A model generated the notes under the pieces. The model ran no database searches and was not told the DNA's origin. It was given only the letters and a program-made list of their open reading frames with translations. A stretch of DNA of 64,000 bases, taken from positions 283,837,930 to 283,901,929 of the forward strand of contig JARYHS010008074.1 in the NCBI GenBank assembly GCA_031002005.1, written 5' to 3'. Made by a program: the position numbers and the translations under genes. Each line of letters begins with the position of its first letter. Positions within the stretch are counted from its first letter, which is position 1. This DNA is from Vandiemenella viatica (lineage: Eukaryota; Arthropoda; Insecta; Orthoptera; Morabidae). Below are positions 33,650 through 44,040 of the stretch, one piece after another.

Positions 33650-34324
33650 CATGGAGGAAGGAAATATATGGAGGAGAAGTGACGTTAAATTGGCTCGCAT
33701 GCGCAGTGGCGGCAGCGGCGGCAGCGGCGATATTGCGCTTCCAAACAATTGCGATGTTCCCAGTATATCCCGAAAACTAAGCAAGATATCGAATAATTTT
33801 ATTCTTTATTTTCGATTTGTCTCGTCGTGTTACATAAGAATCGATCATTAAATTTGACTTTTGCGAAATTTTTCTTCTCCATTTCAACCTCACTTTTGAT
33901 ACAGTATATCTCTAGAACTAGGTGAGATATCGAAAATTTTTATTCTTTATTTTTCATTTGCCTCGTCTTTTTAAATAAGAATCCATCATCAAATTTGACT
34001 TTGACCAATGTTTTCTTCTGAATTTCAACCAAAACCATTTCACATTTGGGACGGAATATCTCGAAAACTAAGCAGAATATCAAAAAAATTTATTCTTCAT
34101 TTTTTATTTGTCATATCGAGTTACATAATAATCCATCACCAGATTGCGGCGTCACCTTTATCCTAGAGTCCCCTTGAGGTTTTTGTACATATTCCCCGTG
34201 TCTGTATGGAAGCGGCCATACCCCCTCCACTCCGGTCATGCCCCCCCACTCCTCCTCACCCTGCTTCACTTCAATGCGTGGTGAAGGTCTCTTGCGTCGT
34301 CTCCATATATTTCCTTCCTCCATG
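33650..34324. mobile_element. P-superfamily-like DNA element A with 8-bp target duplication
   Basis: The ends are inverted: CATGGAGGAAGGAAATATAT at the left and the complement ending CCTTCCTCCATG at the right. A perfect 8-bp duplication GTATTGTG flanks it (33642-33649 and 34325-34332). CATG termini plus 8-bp duplications are features of P elements. The interior carries three diverged copies of a roughly 150-bp unit starting CAGTATATCTCGAAAACTA (33761, 33902, about 34052). No transposase, so it is non-autonomous. Confidence 0.88.
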
Positions 34325-34351
34325 GTATTGTGTTGACCAGCAGATGCATGC

Positions 34352-35396
34352 CATAGAGGAAGGAAATATATGGAGGAGAAGTGACGTTAAATCTGTGAAG
34401 CAGGCTCTAAACTCTCGCGCATGCGCAGTGGCGACTGCGGCAATATTGCGATCCCAAACAAATGCGATGTTCACATTGTATTAGATGCTGTAATTATTTA
34501 ATTTTGTAATGTGTATAAGTGTTTTATAATGCCATCTTGTGTTGCATACGGTTGCACAAATAGGCAAGAGAGGAAAGAACCTGGAATATCATTTCATAAG
34601 TAAGTTGAATTCTAATTATCGTTGTTGAAGAGGGCGGTAGGAATTGCAAATTTCGATGCCTGTCTATAAATATTTAGTCTTAGCTCTCAATGGGATGACT
34701 TTGTTCTCAAATTTTTGTTGGTGTAGTGTAGAAAATCAGCATACCTTGCTATTTTGTACATAATAGACTAGCATTACTTTTATAATGAGTGTTGAAAATG
34801 AGATTTAAAGGGGTGTGTCCAGGCCGCATATCAACGAAATCCCAGCATATCCAGAAAACTAAGCAAGATATCGAAAAATTTTATTTTTTTATTTTCGATT
34901 TGTATCGTCGTGTTACATAAGAATCGATCATTAAATTTGACTTTTGTGAAATTTTGCTTCTGCTTTTCAACTCAAGACACCTCACTTTTGATACAGTATA
35001 TCTCGAGAACTAGGTGAGATATCGAAAATTTTTATTCTTTATTTTTTATTTGTCTCGTCTTTTTAAATACGAATCCGTCATCATATTTAACTTTAACCAA
35101 TTTTTTCTACTGTATTTCAACCAAAAACATTTCACGTTTGAGACAGAATATCTCTAAAACTAAACATGATATCAAAAACTTTTATTCTTCATTTTTTATT
35201 TGTCTCATCGAGTTACATAATAATCCATCAGCAGATTGCGGCGTTACGTTTATCCTAGAGTCCCCTTGAGGTTTTTGTACATATACTCCGCGTCTGTATG
35301 GGATCGGCCTAGCCCCCCACTCCTTCTCCGCCCGGCTTCACTTCAATGCGTGGTGAAGGTCTCTTGCGTCGTCTCCATATATTTACCTCCTCCATG
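34352..35396 (+). mobile_element. P-superfamily-like DNA element B with THAP exon
   Basis: The left end is CATAGAGGAAGGAAATATAT and the right end ATATATTTACCTCCTCCATG. A perfect 8-bp duplication ATGCATGC flanks it (34344-34351 and 35397-35404). The right 550 bp is homologous to element A, including three ~150-bp units (34843, 34994, 35144). The left 480 bp carries a GCGCATGCGCAGTGGCG segment also seen in A, then a THAP-type coding exon. It lies only 27 bp from element A. Confidence 0.9.
34529..34600 (+). CDS. THAP-domain first exon of a P-like transposase (partial)
   Basis: THAP zinc fingers bind DNA and sit at the N-terminus of P-element transposases. From the ATG at 34529 the frame reads MPSCVAYGC with the first two zinc-ligand cysteines (C4 and C9), then a basic stretch and GISFHK, where families have FHxFP. 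The frame meets a stop at 34601 that overlaps a strong splice donor (AA|GTAAGTTG at 34599/34600). It therefore looks like a genuine first exon whose downstream exons (C-terminal Cys/His ligands and the RNase-H-like catalytic domain) are absent from the element. It could instead be a captured cellular THAP exon, but its position inside P-like ends makes an ancestral transposase exon more likely. Confidence 0.8.
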
Positions 35397-35404
35397 ATGC
35401 ATGC

Positions 35405-36132
35405 CGGACGAGCGAGGCAAATGTTATGTGGCGTTAGGTGGTATTGTTAGTATGCACAAGCTGTAATGATTTACTGAATTAACGTAAAAGCAAACGTGTC
35501 ATGACGTGTTAGGAGGAGAGAAGTTATTAAATCTAAGGTTTCTCATTAGAACTGCATATTTTCTTTGGTGATTCAATAGCAATTTCTCCCACTATTAGTT
35601 CAACTGTTTACAATGAACTAAGGATAACGGTGAGCAGTTCGCAAAGTAAATATAATATAACCAAATCGATACGCCTGATGTAGCGTCTATGGAATAACAA
35701 TGACTGCTGCTAATACTAAATGACTGAGTGATTAAAGGTTTGACTAAATGGCAAGCTAAGTGATTGACTGGAATGCTTGGCCTACCTGGCTGGTTAACGG
35801 CATGCTTCCATTAATGCTAGACTAAGCTACGAGAGTCCCTTGCTGACGGTCACACCATATTAATTGGTAAAAGACTTTCGGCGAAACGAGACATAACACT
35901 GCATGTGCTGGCCTACTCTACCCCGGATTTTGCGTGATCGATGGTCATATAGAGTTTGGAGTGGATAAAACCGCTACATTTCATTTAATGAATTCAATCT
36001 TTAATAAAAGCGGAACACATAAATTAATAAAAGATATCATTTATTAAGAACAATAAAACACCCATTCAGGTGGAGCCACAGAATTATAAAGGTGAGAAAA
36101 TTTAACGGGCAGTAAGTGAATATTTTAAATAC
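35405..36132. other. No recognisable feature
   Basis: Unassigned sequence between the P-like pair and the LTR retrotransposon. Confidence 0.4.
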
Positions 36133-36136
36133 ATAT

Positions 36137-37583
36137 TGTAAAGAACCATTTGTTGGCTACCGTTAAGAAAACGTGAGTTGCCAAAAAAGGGAGGGGGGAA
36201 TTATTAAAAATCTAAAATAATTCCTGAAAAATGAAAAATACATATATAATGATGCTATAAGGGGATCTAATAGGTTACTAACTAGAACCATGAATTTCAG
36301 ACACAAAATAAAACCTCATTTATTGAGTCTTATGGCCTTACAAGGTCGGGTAGTAATTAACGTTACGTTAAACACAATTAGATCAGCAAAAACAAGCAAT
36401 ACCCGACGTTTACAATTCGCCGGAGTAAGCAAACAAAACTGAATGAAATATCTCAAACAAGTAATAAAAACAGCAAAGTTAACACGAAATAATATGGCAA
36501 CACAGGCCATCAAATTGAAGCTAACATTTTACTGTACAAAGGAAAATCCCAGGGGGCGCCGTATAAAGTGAATGACAAGCATCAAAATTGAATTAACAAA
36601 CAGCAAGATGCTTAAGAGAAAATTGAATTGAAATATAAATCCAGCTAGCTCAGAATTTAAGTGGCGGGAGCAGAGTCTTAACCCAGGCGTCGCTTAAGGG
36701 CACATAAGTCTGTTAAAAATCCACTGGATAGTGACCGTCGTTTCTGGTACATTACCATAGTATCATCGCCGTGATGGTGAGCGACAAACACAATGCCACT
36801 GCAGCAATGGAAGCTAAATAAGCGGCTACGACCGCGTTATTAGCATAACTTCCACATAATGGCAAGCATGCCACTCGACATCTCGCTTTTCCAAAGCAAG
36901 AAATGATCAACCACAATGATCATCAGAAAGCGTGCCGGCTAGCACGTCTGTTCACCAGCTCGTCTTGGACCCAAGTCACGTCTGCTCATCAGCTCGTCTT
37001 GGACAGAAGTGTTCTCAAAAATGGCTCCTTCCTCTTCCTCGGCTAGTTGCTCGCCACATGTAAAAGAACTCCATGGAATTAGTATTGTAGCCCCCAATAA
37101 ATGTTCAGGATTGGCTAGCTACACATTTCCGTCGTCACGTGTTTAATATCACGCGTCGCATTCGCTGACTCCTTCGCGCGTTTCCTACTTGGCCTTCGGG
37201 ATAGCGGCAAGGTGGGGTAGTTCGTTGACCGAATTCCAACGGGACTCAAGCCGGGCTGGCCCGGCGTCACCTTGTCGCCTCGCCTGCTCCATTGTTCCAC
37301 CCTCAACGGTCGAAATGGCAGTCTCTAGCCTTCAATATTTAAGCGTTCTGAGCCATGCGTTTACAGAAAAATTAAGTTATAATAAACTATACCTTTGGCC
37401 GCCCTGGTTTAAACATACGTTTAACCTATCCAGACAAACCTCATTATCTATAATTCATTTACACGTTCCAAGATTAAATAATTAATAAACTTGAATATAA
37501 TAAAAAAGGAAAAAAGAAAGAAATATGAATATAATTAATAATGATTTGATTATATTCATTGTGGGTGACGCTGTCACACCACA
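36137..37583 (-). repeat. 3' LTR (element orientation)
   Basis: 1447 bp, TG...CA ends. It aligns to the other LTR with only small indels, mostly one-base changes in homopolymers. Just inside it on the element strand is GGGTGGCAGG, a weak polypurine tract. Confidence 0.95.
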
Positions 37584-38507
37584 ATATACCTGCCACCCAA
37601 TCAAAATAAAATTATGCCAATAATTTTATTTGAACTATTGTAACCCTACAGTTGCATAAAAATCATTGCCTACATTATAGTTTCATGGTTCCAGCTCACT
37701 CAAACTATCGCATACATGTGACCTCTTTAAATATGTAAATACGACACGTGACTCTGGTTAACATAAATAATGAAATGTCTTATCCTAATATGCAAAGTAA
37801 AACATCATAAAACATTGACAGGTACATAGATGTAAATGAACGACAAAATAGATCTGTTCAATCAATAAACAAAAAATGATGTAAGCACAAGATATTAACA
37901 TTAAAACTAGACAACTCAATGAATTATTTACAACGGGCTATGCAAATCTAGCACATGTGTTGAAGTTAGATACAGCAACAACAAGAATAAAGAATGCACC
38001 GAATGTCCATTATCAAGGCCGACACAAGTATGCCGAAACCACATAACATGAAAATCAAATGGAAAAGAAAAAATCTTCCGCGAATTTACATAATTATCCA
38101 TACAATACAAAAGAAAGACGGTTCTCGCAAAATGAACTATATTATGCTTTCCAAACTACACTCGTAGCAAAGACATTATAGCGGTGAAACTAAGCGATCA
38201 GCTGTTTCCACTTTGCCCGCTCTGTTGTTGTCAGTAAGCGCTGTCCCGTTAGGCTGGCTCAGGCTACCTGTTTTCGTTTAACCTGATTACGATCCTTCCA
38301 GGAAACTGGCGGTCGGCACAGCCGCTATTCCAAACAGCTGAGCGTCCTTTACCTGTTCTCGCTGCGTTAGCGCTACGCTTGTTAGGCAATTACGTGTCTT
38401 AAGACTGACACTCTCACTTTCTAAACATATGCTCTATGTTATTACCTAACTAAATGTACATTGATCCTTAAGCTATATTTACAAACATCCGTCTAGGAAC
38501 TTGTAGA

Positions 38508-38858
38508 CTATGCTGTGTGAAACGGGCGCAAATTCCGGGCATTATGCGGGCCGAGCTCCGTTCTGCCGTCGGTCAGCATGTAGCAGTTTGGGGAGATAAT
38601 CCTCGCTACTGAGAACGGTCCCGAATACCTCAGAAAGAATTTGGAAATTAATTTTCGCTGTGCGTCAGACGGGGTCATAGTCCTAAGTAGCACCTGCTGC
38701 CCGACGCTAAACGTTTGCGTCCGCACTCCGTCGTGCTTGCGTTGCCGCTTCGTAGCTTTTCTCACCAAGAATTCATGTGCTTTCTTGATGTCATCCTCGG
38801 GATTCTTCTCGGGTTGATCCTTAAATTTTACATTGATACGAATCAGACGCAGTCTCAT
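38508..38858 (-). pseudogene. Integrase C-terminal fragment of the gypsy element
   Basis: 116 open codons containing HEFLVRKATKRQRKHDG, FSVGQQVLLRT and the GPF/Y-type module FLRYSGPFSVARIISPNCYML, which in gypsy integrases follows the catalytic core and aids multimerisation. The HHCC finger and DDE core that should precede it are gone. It lies 30 bp downstream of the protease ORF in a different frame, so an internal deletion removed roughly the whole RT-RH-IN core. Confidence 0.85.
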
Positions 38859-38879
38859 CCCGCATGAAATGATCGTGAG

Positions 38880-38962
38880 TTTCTCATTAGCATCGGCATA
38901 GCTTTGGCTTTGACTGTGGTGCTGTCGTCAAGTTTCTCGTCAGTATCGGCATAGCTTTGGCT
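38880..38962. repeat. 53-bp-spaced direct repeat at the pol deletion junction
   Basis: A 30-bp sequence ending ATCGGCATAGCTTTGGCT occurs at 38880-38909 and again at 38933-38962 with three mismatches. It falls at the protease/integrase junction, which suggests template switching during reverse transcription made the deletion. Confidence 0.75.
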
Positions 38963-39651
38963 CCCGTGCTGGCGTCAAGTTTTCCTTTTTCCCGCATTTT
39001 GTCGGTTGGGTTCTGCGGTATGAGATTTTGCTCGTCAGCTGATGCGCATATAGCTCTTCCTCCGTTATTCAAATTGCCTTCGCGTCCCGCGGTGTCTTGC
39101 ATTGGTTTGGAACTATTTATTCCAAGGCTCTGCTCACAGGCCTCATGTTTCCAATGCAACACCTCCGGAACCAAATTTGTCACCGTCTTATTTCCCCAAT
39201 CCAGAATGACTTTACGTTTTGCTAAGAGGTCGCATCCAACGATCACATCTTGCGTCAAACCGGGTACTATAAGTAGTGGCAACATTAACTCGCTATTCGC
39301 GACTTTCACGGGGATTAGCGCTTGCGTGCTAACGATCTTCTCTCTCTTTCCTATTGCAGGAACCACCGTAACTTGCGTTGTGGGAATTACTTTTAGCCGC
39401 GGATTCTTATCTTTCAAGCGTAGCAGAAATTTCTTAGACATTACGGAGACAGACGATCCCGAGTCAATTAAAATATTCGCCCGTATGCCATATGCAATAA
39501 TATCTACACGGGGACACTTCGCGCGCGCCATGAGGCTGTCGCCGGATACCATATCTTCTTCTTCATCGATATTTTCCGGTCCTTCGCCGCGCCAATATTC
39601 CAAACTGCCGAGGCAAATGCTGTCGGCGTTTGCAGCGTCCCCCGAAAAATC
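38887..39651 (-). CDS. Retropepsin-type aspartic protease region of the gypsy element
   Basis: It would cleave the gag polyprotein during particle maturation. The catalytic motif LIDSGSS follows IIAYGIRAN (about 70 codons in), and DVIVGCDLLAKRKVILD is the second conserved retropepsin segment (ILGxD-like). The frame is the same as gag: only one TGA (39654-39652) separates them, and the first ATG is at 39603. Expression by stop readthrough is thus possible, though a simple mutation is the alternative. The C-terminus runs into the junction repeat and lacks RT. Confidence 0.85.
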   Translation of the reverse strand, partial: DFSGDAANADSICLGSLEYWRGEGPENIDEEEDMVSGDSLMARAKCPRVDIIAYGIRANILIDSGSSVSVMSKKFLLRLKDKNPRLKVIPTTQVTVVPAIGKREKIVSTQALIPVKVANSELMLPLLIVPGLTQDVIVGCDLLAKRKVILDWGNKTVTNLVPEVLHWKHEACEQSLGINSSKPMQDTAGREGNLNNGGRAICASADEQNLIPQNPTDKMREKGKLDASTGAKAMPILTRNLTTAPQSKPKLCRC

Positions 39652-41586
39652 TCATTGTGACGGCGGGGAGTTAGACGCGTTGTTAACGCCGCCCACATTT
39701 TCCTCCGTCGCCTTTGCACACATCTCCGGTTCCGCGTTTTCAATCGAGATTGCGTTCACTGGAAATTCTTGTGGATACGCGGATCGGTTGTTTCCCGACC
39801 GCTGATGATTTTTATCATCCTTCCACTGTGCATTTCCGTTCTTCCATTTCTTCCCTCCATTACGATTGCCGGAATTTTGATGGGAAGATTTCCCATTCTG
39901 TCCATCAGCATAGGAAGCTTTATTGCCGCCATGCGGTCGCTTAGACTCGCTTTGCGCTTCGCCATGGTTTCGTTCCGCGTCTTGTCTCGCCAGATTATCG
40001 GCCATTTTCCCGATTCTGTCAAGGTTACCGACGGTTTCTAGCAGTTCTGGTATCGTACGAATGACCACGGGGTTAATGAGTGACTGCACTTGTGGACCAA
40101 AGTGCGCGATCACCATCTCTATGAATTCTCCGTCCGTCATTTTGTCGTCAAATTGCCTACACTGCACCAGCAAAGTTTTCACGTAGCTTTCCATCGAATA
40201 ATGCCACTTGGGAATGTACCTTCCTTGGTACAGCTTTATCCTCGCCTGGTTCTGGATCTTTTTCGACCAGAAGGTCTCAAGAAACAGGACTCTGAATTCG
40301 GCGTAAGATAAGTTAGTTTCGGACGCAATTTTCAGCCAGAGTCTGTCTGTTTCTGAAAATGATTCCTCGACTAACATAAGCTTCATGGAATCAGGCACTC
40401 CTTTGATTTCAAAATACCGCTCCATTTCGGTAAGATAAATTCTAGGATTTACGTCTTTGCGGGACCCAAAACGTGGCAACTTAAGCTCGATATTAGCTGC
40501 AGCGTACTGTGCGTAATTCGCGTGAACAATACTCCCGCTAGCGTTGGTACTACTCACTTCCTTCATCTTGGATTCCAACTGCGCCAGTTTTGAATTAGTG
40601 TTCTGCGCAAGTGTTTGCTGTGACGCTTGCAAATCCTGTTGTGCCGTTTGTACTCGTTCAACCGAACTTGCAACCTCCGACACCTTTGCATTAACAGCCT
40701 GCAAGCTTCGTTCAGTATTATCCTTAATCTCGTGGACAAATTCCGAGATCTGACCGAGACTCTGGTGGCTTTCTTGCCGCACGTGCTCGACAGATTTTTC
40801 GGTCGCGTCCAAACGCTTCGAGATTTCCGCGCTTGATTCTTGCAATGCAGTGCACGTTGCCTGAATCGTATCTGTGCGTCTCTCCAACACTGAAACATTC
40901 GCTCGCATCTCCGATTTGAATGCACTCATTTCACGGGTCATTTCCTCGCGAAAAACGGACAATTTTCCGTCCATGCCCTTCAACAAAGCACTTTGTGATT
41001 CAAATTTTTGACTTAACTCCTCCCGTTGTGAAGCTATTTGTTTAGTTAATTCCTCCCTCAATGAGCCAGAAGTTTTACTTATCTCCTCCCTCAACGAGAT
41101 AGAATTTTGACTTTGTGCATCCAATTTCGAATCCAATTTCTTGTTCATTTCTGTTTGCGAAGCCATTTGTCTACTTAATTCCGCCAGCATGTTAAAGATT
41201 AGGTTCGGGTCTTGAAATTGTGCGGTCGCCGGTGGCAATTCTACCGTACTTTGCGACGCACCATGTGTTCCAATATCTGCCCGCAAGGGTGAATTTTGAA
41301 CGGTTTCATTGTCTGGGGTTGGAAAAATCCCTAACTGTTCCCCATCTAATGATGCATTTGAATGGATGCTACGCGTACTAGGAGTATCATTACACTCTTC
41401 GTTCGCCAACGGCATTTCGCGTACTTCCGGTGCTTGATTCATCGCGTCAGTTTGCTCGGAAATGTTATGAACAATAAATTGATCCGCCCTATTAATGGTG
41501 CGTGACCTCAACTTCATAGATTTGATCGTAAGATACAAAATTTCAACTCCGAACAATTTGAACAATCGACAACGAACAAAATACAA
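39652..41586 (-). CDS. Gag-like protein of the gypsy element, 644 aa
   Basis: Structural protein that packages element RNA. Residues about 140-345 are a long heptad-rich coiled coil with repeated SLREE/SQREE units (MNKKLDSKLDAQ, LREELTKQIASQREEL). Residues about 365-530 form a retrotransposon Gag domain (LKLPRFGSRKDVNPRIYLTEMERYF, SMESYVKTLLVQCRQFDD). The C-terminal 100 residues are Asn/Gly/Lys-rich (GNRNGGKKWKNGNAQW) and probably bind RNA. No CCHC knuckle is present. The first Met at 41586 opens the long frame. A downstream Met (MKLRSRTINRADQ) near residue 24 is an equally plausible start. Confidence 0.88.
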   Translation of the reverse strand: MYFVRCRLFKLFGVEILYLTIKSMKLRSRTINRADQFIVHNISEQTDAMNQAPEVREMPLANEECNDTPSTRSIHSNASLDGEQLGIFPTPDNETVQNSPLRADIGTHGASQSTVELPPATAQFQDPNLIFNMLAELSRQMASQTEMNKKLDSKLDAQSQNSISLREEISKTSGSLREELTKQIASQREELSQKFESQSALLKGMDGKLSVFREEMTREMSAFKSEMRANVSVLERRTDTIQATCTALQESSAEISKRLDATEKSVEHVRQESHQSLGQISEFVHEIKDNTERSLQAVNAKVSEVASSVERVQTAQQDLQASQQTLAQNTNSKLAQLESKMKEVSSTNASGSIVHANYAQYAAANIELKLPRFGSRKDVNPRIYLTEMERYFEIKGVPDSMKLMLVEESFSETDRLWLKIASETNLSYAEFRVLFLETFWSKKIQNQARIKLYQGRYIPKWHYSMESYVKTLLVQCRQFDDKMTDGEFIEMVIAHFGPQVQSLINPVVIRTIPELLETVGNLDRIGKMADNLARQDAERNHGEAQSESKRPHGGNKASYADGQNGKSSHQNSGNRNGGKKWKNGNAQWKDDKNHQRSGNNRSAYPQEFPVNAISIENAEPEMCAKATEENVGGVNNASNSPPSQ

Positions 41587-42030
41587 CCGGCACGATTTAA
41601 CTCGAAAAGTACAGCATTAAACAAATTTCGCGCATAAATCCCTTCAACATGAAATAAAACCCATCCAAAATTGAACAACAAGGAAAAACAACGATGTTTC
41701 ATGCGACACAAATACCTCAACACATGAGCGAAATCAGCATAAAGAAAAAATCTTAACTTTTACCATGCATTAAAATTTCAAAAGCACTGACTCTATCTTT
41801 AATTTTAAACTAACCATGCTTGATGCAAGTGAACAAAAACATATACTTGAACAACTGATTGAAACAAATCACACATTTAAATTTTAAATCAAGCATGGCA
41901 AACAAAGCAAACAAATTTCAAACATAAAATTTATTCTAAAATAATAAAATGAATCAACACAGGTCACATCCATGGATTTTTTAAGACTTGTAAAATTCTC
42001 AAAATAATTTCGACTTGCAAAAGCCCGAAA

Positions 42031-42042
42031 CGTTGGGTGCCA
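42031..42042 (-). promoter_or_regulatory. Primer-binding site of the LTR element
   Basis: Two bases inside the 5' LTR the element strand reads TGGCACCCAACG. This differs by one base from TGGCGCCCAACG, the tRNA-Lys-primed site known from gypsy-type elements. The match beyond 12 nt is poor. Confidence 0.7.
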
Positions 42043-42044
42043 AT

Positions 42045-43497
42045 TGTAATAGAAGACCATTTGTTGGCTACCGTTAAGAAAACGTGAGTTGCCAAAAAAG
42101 GGAGGGGGGAATTATTAAAATCTAAAATAATTCCTGAAAAATGAAAATACATATAATGATGATGCTATAAGGGGATCTAATAGGTTACTAACTAGAACCA
42201 TGAATTTCAGACACAAAATAAAACCTCATTTATTGAGTCTTATGGCCTTACAAGGTCGGGTAGTAATTAACGTTACGTTAAACACAATTTAGATCAGCAA
42301 AAACAAGCAATACCCGACGTTTACAATTCGCCGGAGTAAGCAAACAAAACTGAATGAAATATCTCAAACAAGTAATAAAAACAGCAAAGTTAACACGAAA
42401 TAATATGGCAACACAGGCCATCAAATTGAAGCTAACATTTTACTGTACAAAGGAAAATCCCAGGGGGGCGCCGTATAAAGTGAATGACAAGCATCAAAAT
42501 TGAATTAACAAACAGCAAGATGCTTAAGAGAAAATTGAATTGAAATATAAATCCAGCTAGCTCAGAATTTAAGTGGCGGGAGCAGAGTCTTAACCCAGGC
42601 GTCGCTTAAGGGCACATAAGTCTGTTAAAAATCCACTGGATAGTGACCGTCGTTTCTGGTACATTACCATAGTATCATCGCCGTGATGGTGAGCGACAAA
42701 CACAATGCCACTGCAGCAATGGAAGCTAAATAAGCGGCTACGACCGCGTTATTAGCATAACTTCCACATAATGGCAAGCATGCCACTCGACATCTCGCTT
42801 TTCCAAAGCAAGAAATGATCAACCACAATGATCATCAGAAAGCGTGCCGGCTAGCACGTCTGTTCACCAGCTCGTCTTGGACCCAAGTCACGTCTGCTCA
42901 TCAGCTCGTCTTGGACAGAAGTGTTCTCAAAAATGGCTCCTTCCTCTTCCTCGGCTAGTTGCTCGCCACATGTAAAAGAACTCCATGGAATTAGTATTGT
43001 AGCCCCCAATAAATGTTCAGGATTGGCTAGCTACACATTTCCGTCGTCACGTGTTTAATATCACGCGTCGCATTCGCTGACTCCTTCGCGCGTTTCCTAC
43101 TTGGCCTTCGGGATAGCGGCAAGGTGGGGTAGTTCGTTGACCGAATTCCAACGGGACTCAAGCCGGGCTGGCCCGGCGTCACCTTGTCGCCTCGCCTGCT
43201 CCATTGTTCCACCCTCAACGGTCGAAATGGCAGTCTCTAGCCTTCAATATTTAAGCGTTCTGAGCCATGCGTTTACAGAAAAATTAAGTTATAATAAACT
43301 ATACCTTTTGGCCGCCCTGGTTTTAAACATACGTTTAACCTATCCAGACAAACCTCATTATCTATAATTCATTTACACGTTCCAAGATTAAATAATTAAT
43401 AAACTTGAATATAATAAAAAAGGAAAAAAGAAAGAAATATGAATATAATTAATAATGATTTGATTATATTCATTGTGGGTGACGCTGTCACACCACA
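42045..43497 (-). repeat. 5' LTR (element orientation)
   Basis: 1453 bp copy of the LTR at 36137-37583, TG...CA ends, followed outward by the ATAT duplication. Confidence 0.95.
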
Positions 43498-43501
43498 ATA
43501 T

Positions 43502-44040
43502 CCATAGTCGAGGACAATAGAAGGCGGGAATAGCAATGTCACCCAGGTGGCTAACGAGACCTTCGTTCCGACCACTGGTAAAAATGGCTAGTAGTGCAGC
43601 AGTAGCGGCAGCGTCATCTAGTGTAGCATAGTTACGATGTTTTTGGCAGTCCCAGTTTAGGAATCTTCTACTAGGTGTGTCCACTTAGAAAGTACGTCAA
43701 TGTTTTCATTCAATGTATAACATTGGAATCATGCATCGATGTTTTTCGATGCATAGCTTAAAAACATCGATGTTTTTTCGACATCGAATACCTTTATGTT
43801 TTTCTTAGTTCAACAAATAAAACAAAATAAAAACCAACAATATTCGTCGGCAAACGTCATTTTATTTATCTCTTACCTATTCCTTTAAAATCCCCAAGAG
43901 AAAATGTGACAATAGTTTGATATTCACTAATTCAAATTGAAGCAGATAGTTCGTAATCTTGCGTTTGGTCCACGTGATCACACAGTAACACTATACCAGC
44001 AGTGTAGTGCTCTAGGTGTAATGATGTGTTTAATTATATG
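43502..44040. other. No gene; short CATCGATG palindromes
   Basis: 43725-43800 contains CATCGATGTTTTTCGATGCAT and a similar repeat, which may be the edge of an unrecognised DNA element. Confidence 0.35.

Larger units (their letters stand above)
36137..43497 (-). mobile_element. Ty3/gypsy LTR retrotransposon, pol-deleted, 4-bp target duplication
   Basis: Two nearly identical LTRs (36137-37583 and 42045-43497) bound a 4461-bp interior read on the minus strand. On the element strand the LTRs begin TGTGGTGTGACAG and end in TTACA, and ATAT flanks the whole (36133-36136 and 43498-43501). The interior encodes gag, a retropepsin and the integrase C-terminus. RT, RNase H and the integrase core are missing. 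It must therefore have been mobilised in trans, and recently, given how little the LTRs differ. Confidence 0.95.

Noticed and set aside
38957..39805. 282-codon plus-strand frame
   Set aside because: Antisense shadow of the gypsy protease/gag region; cysteine- and serine-rich with no family resemblance.
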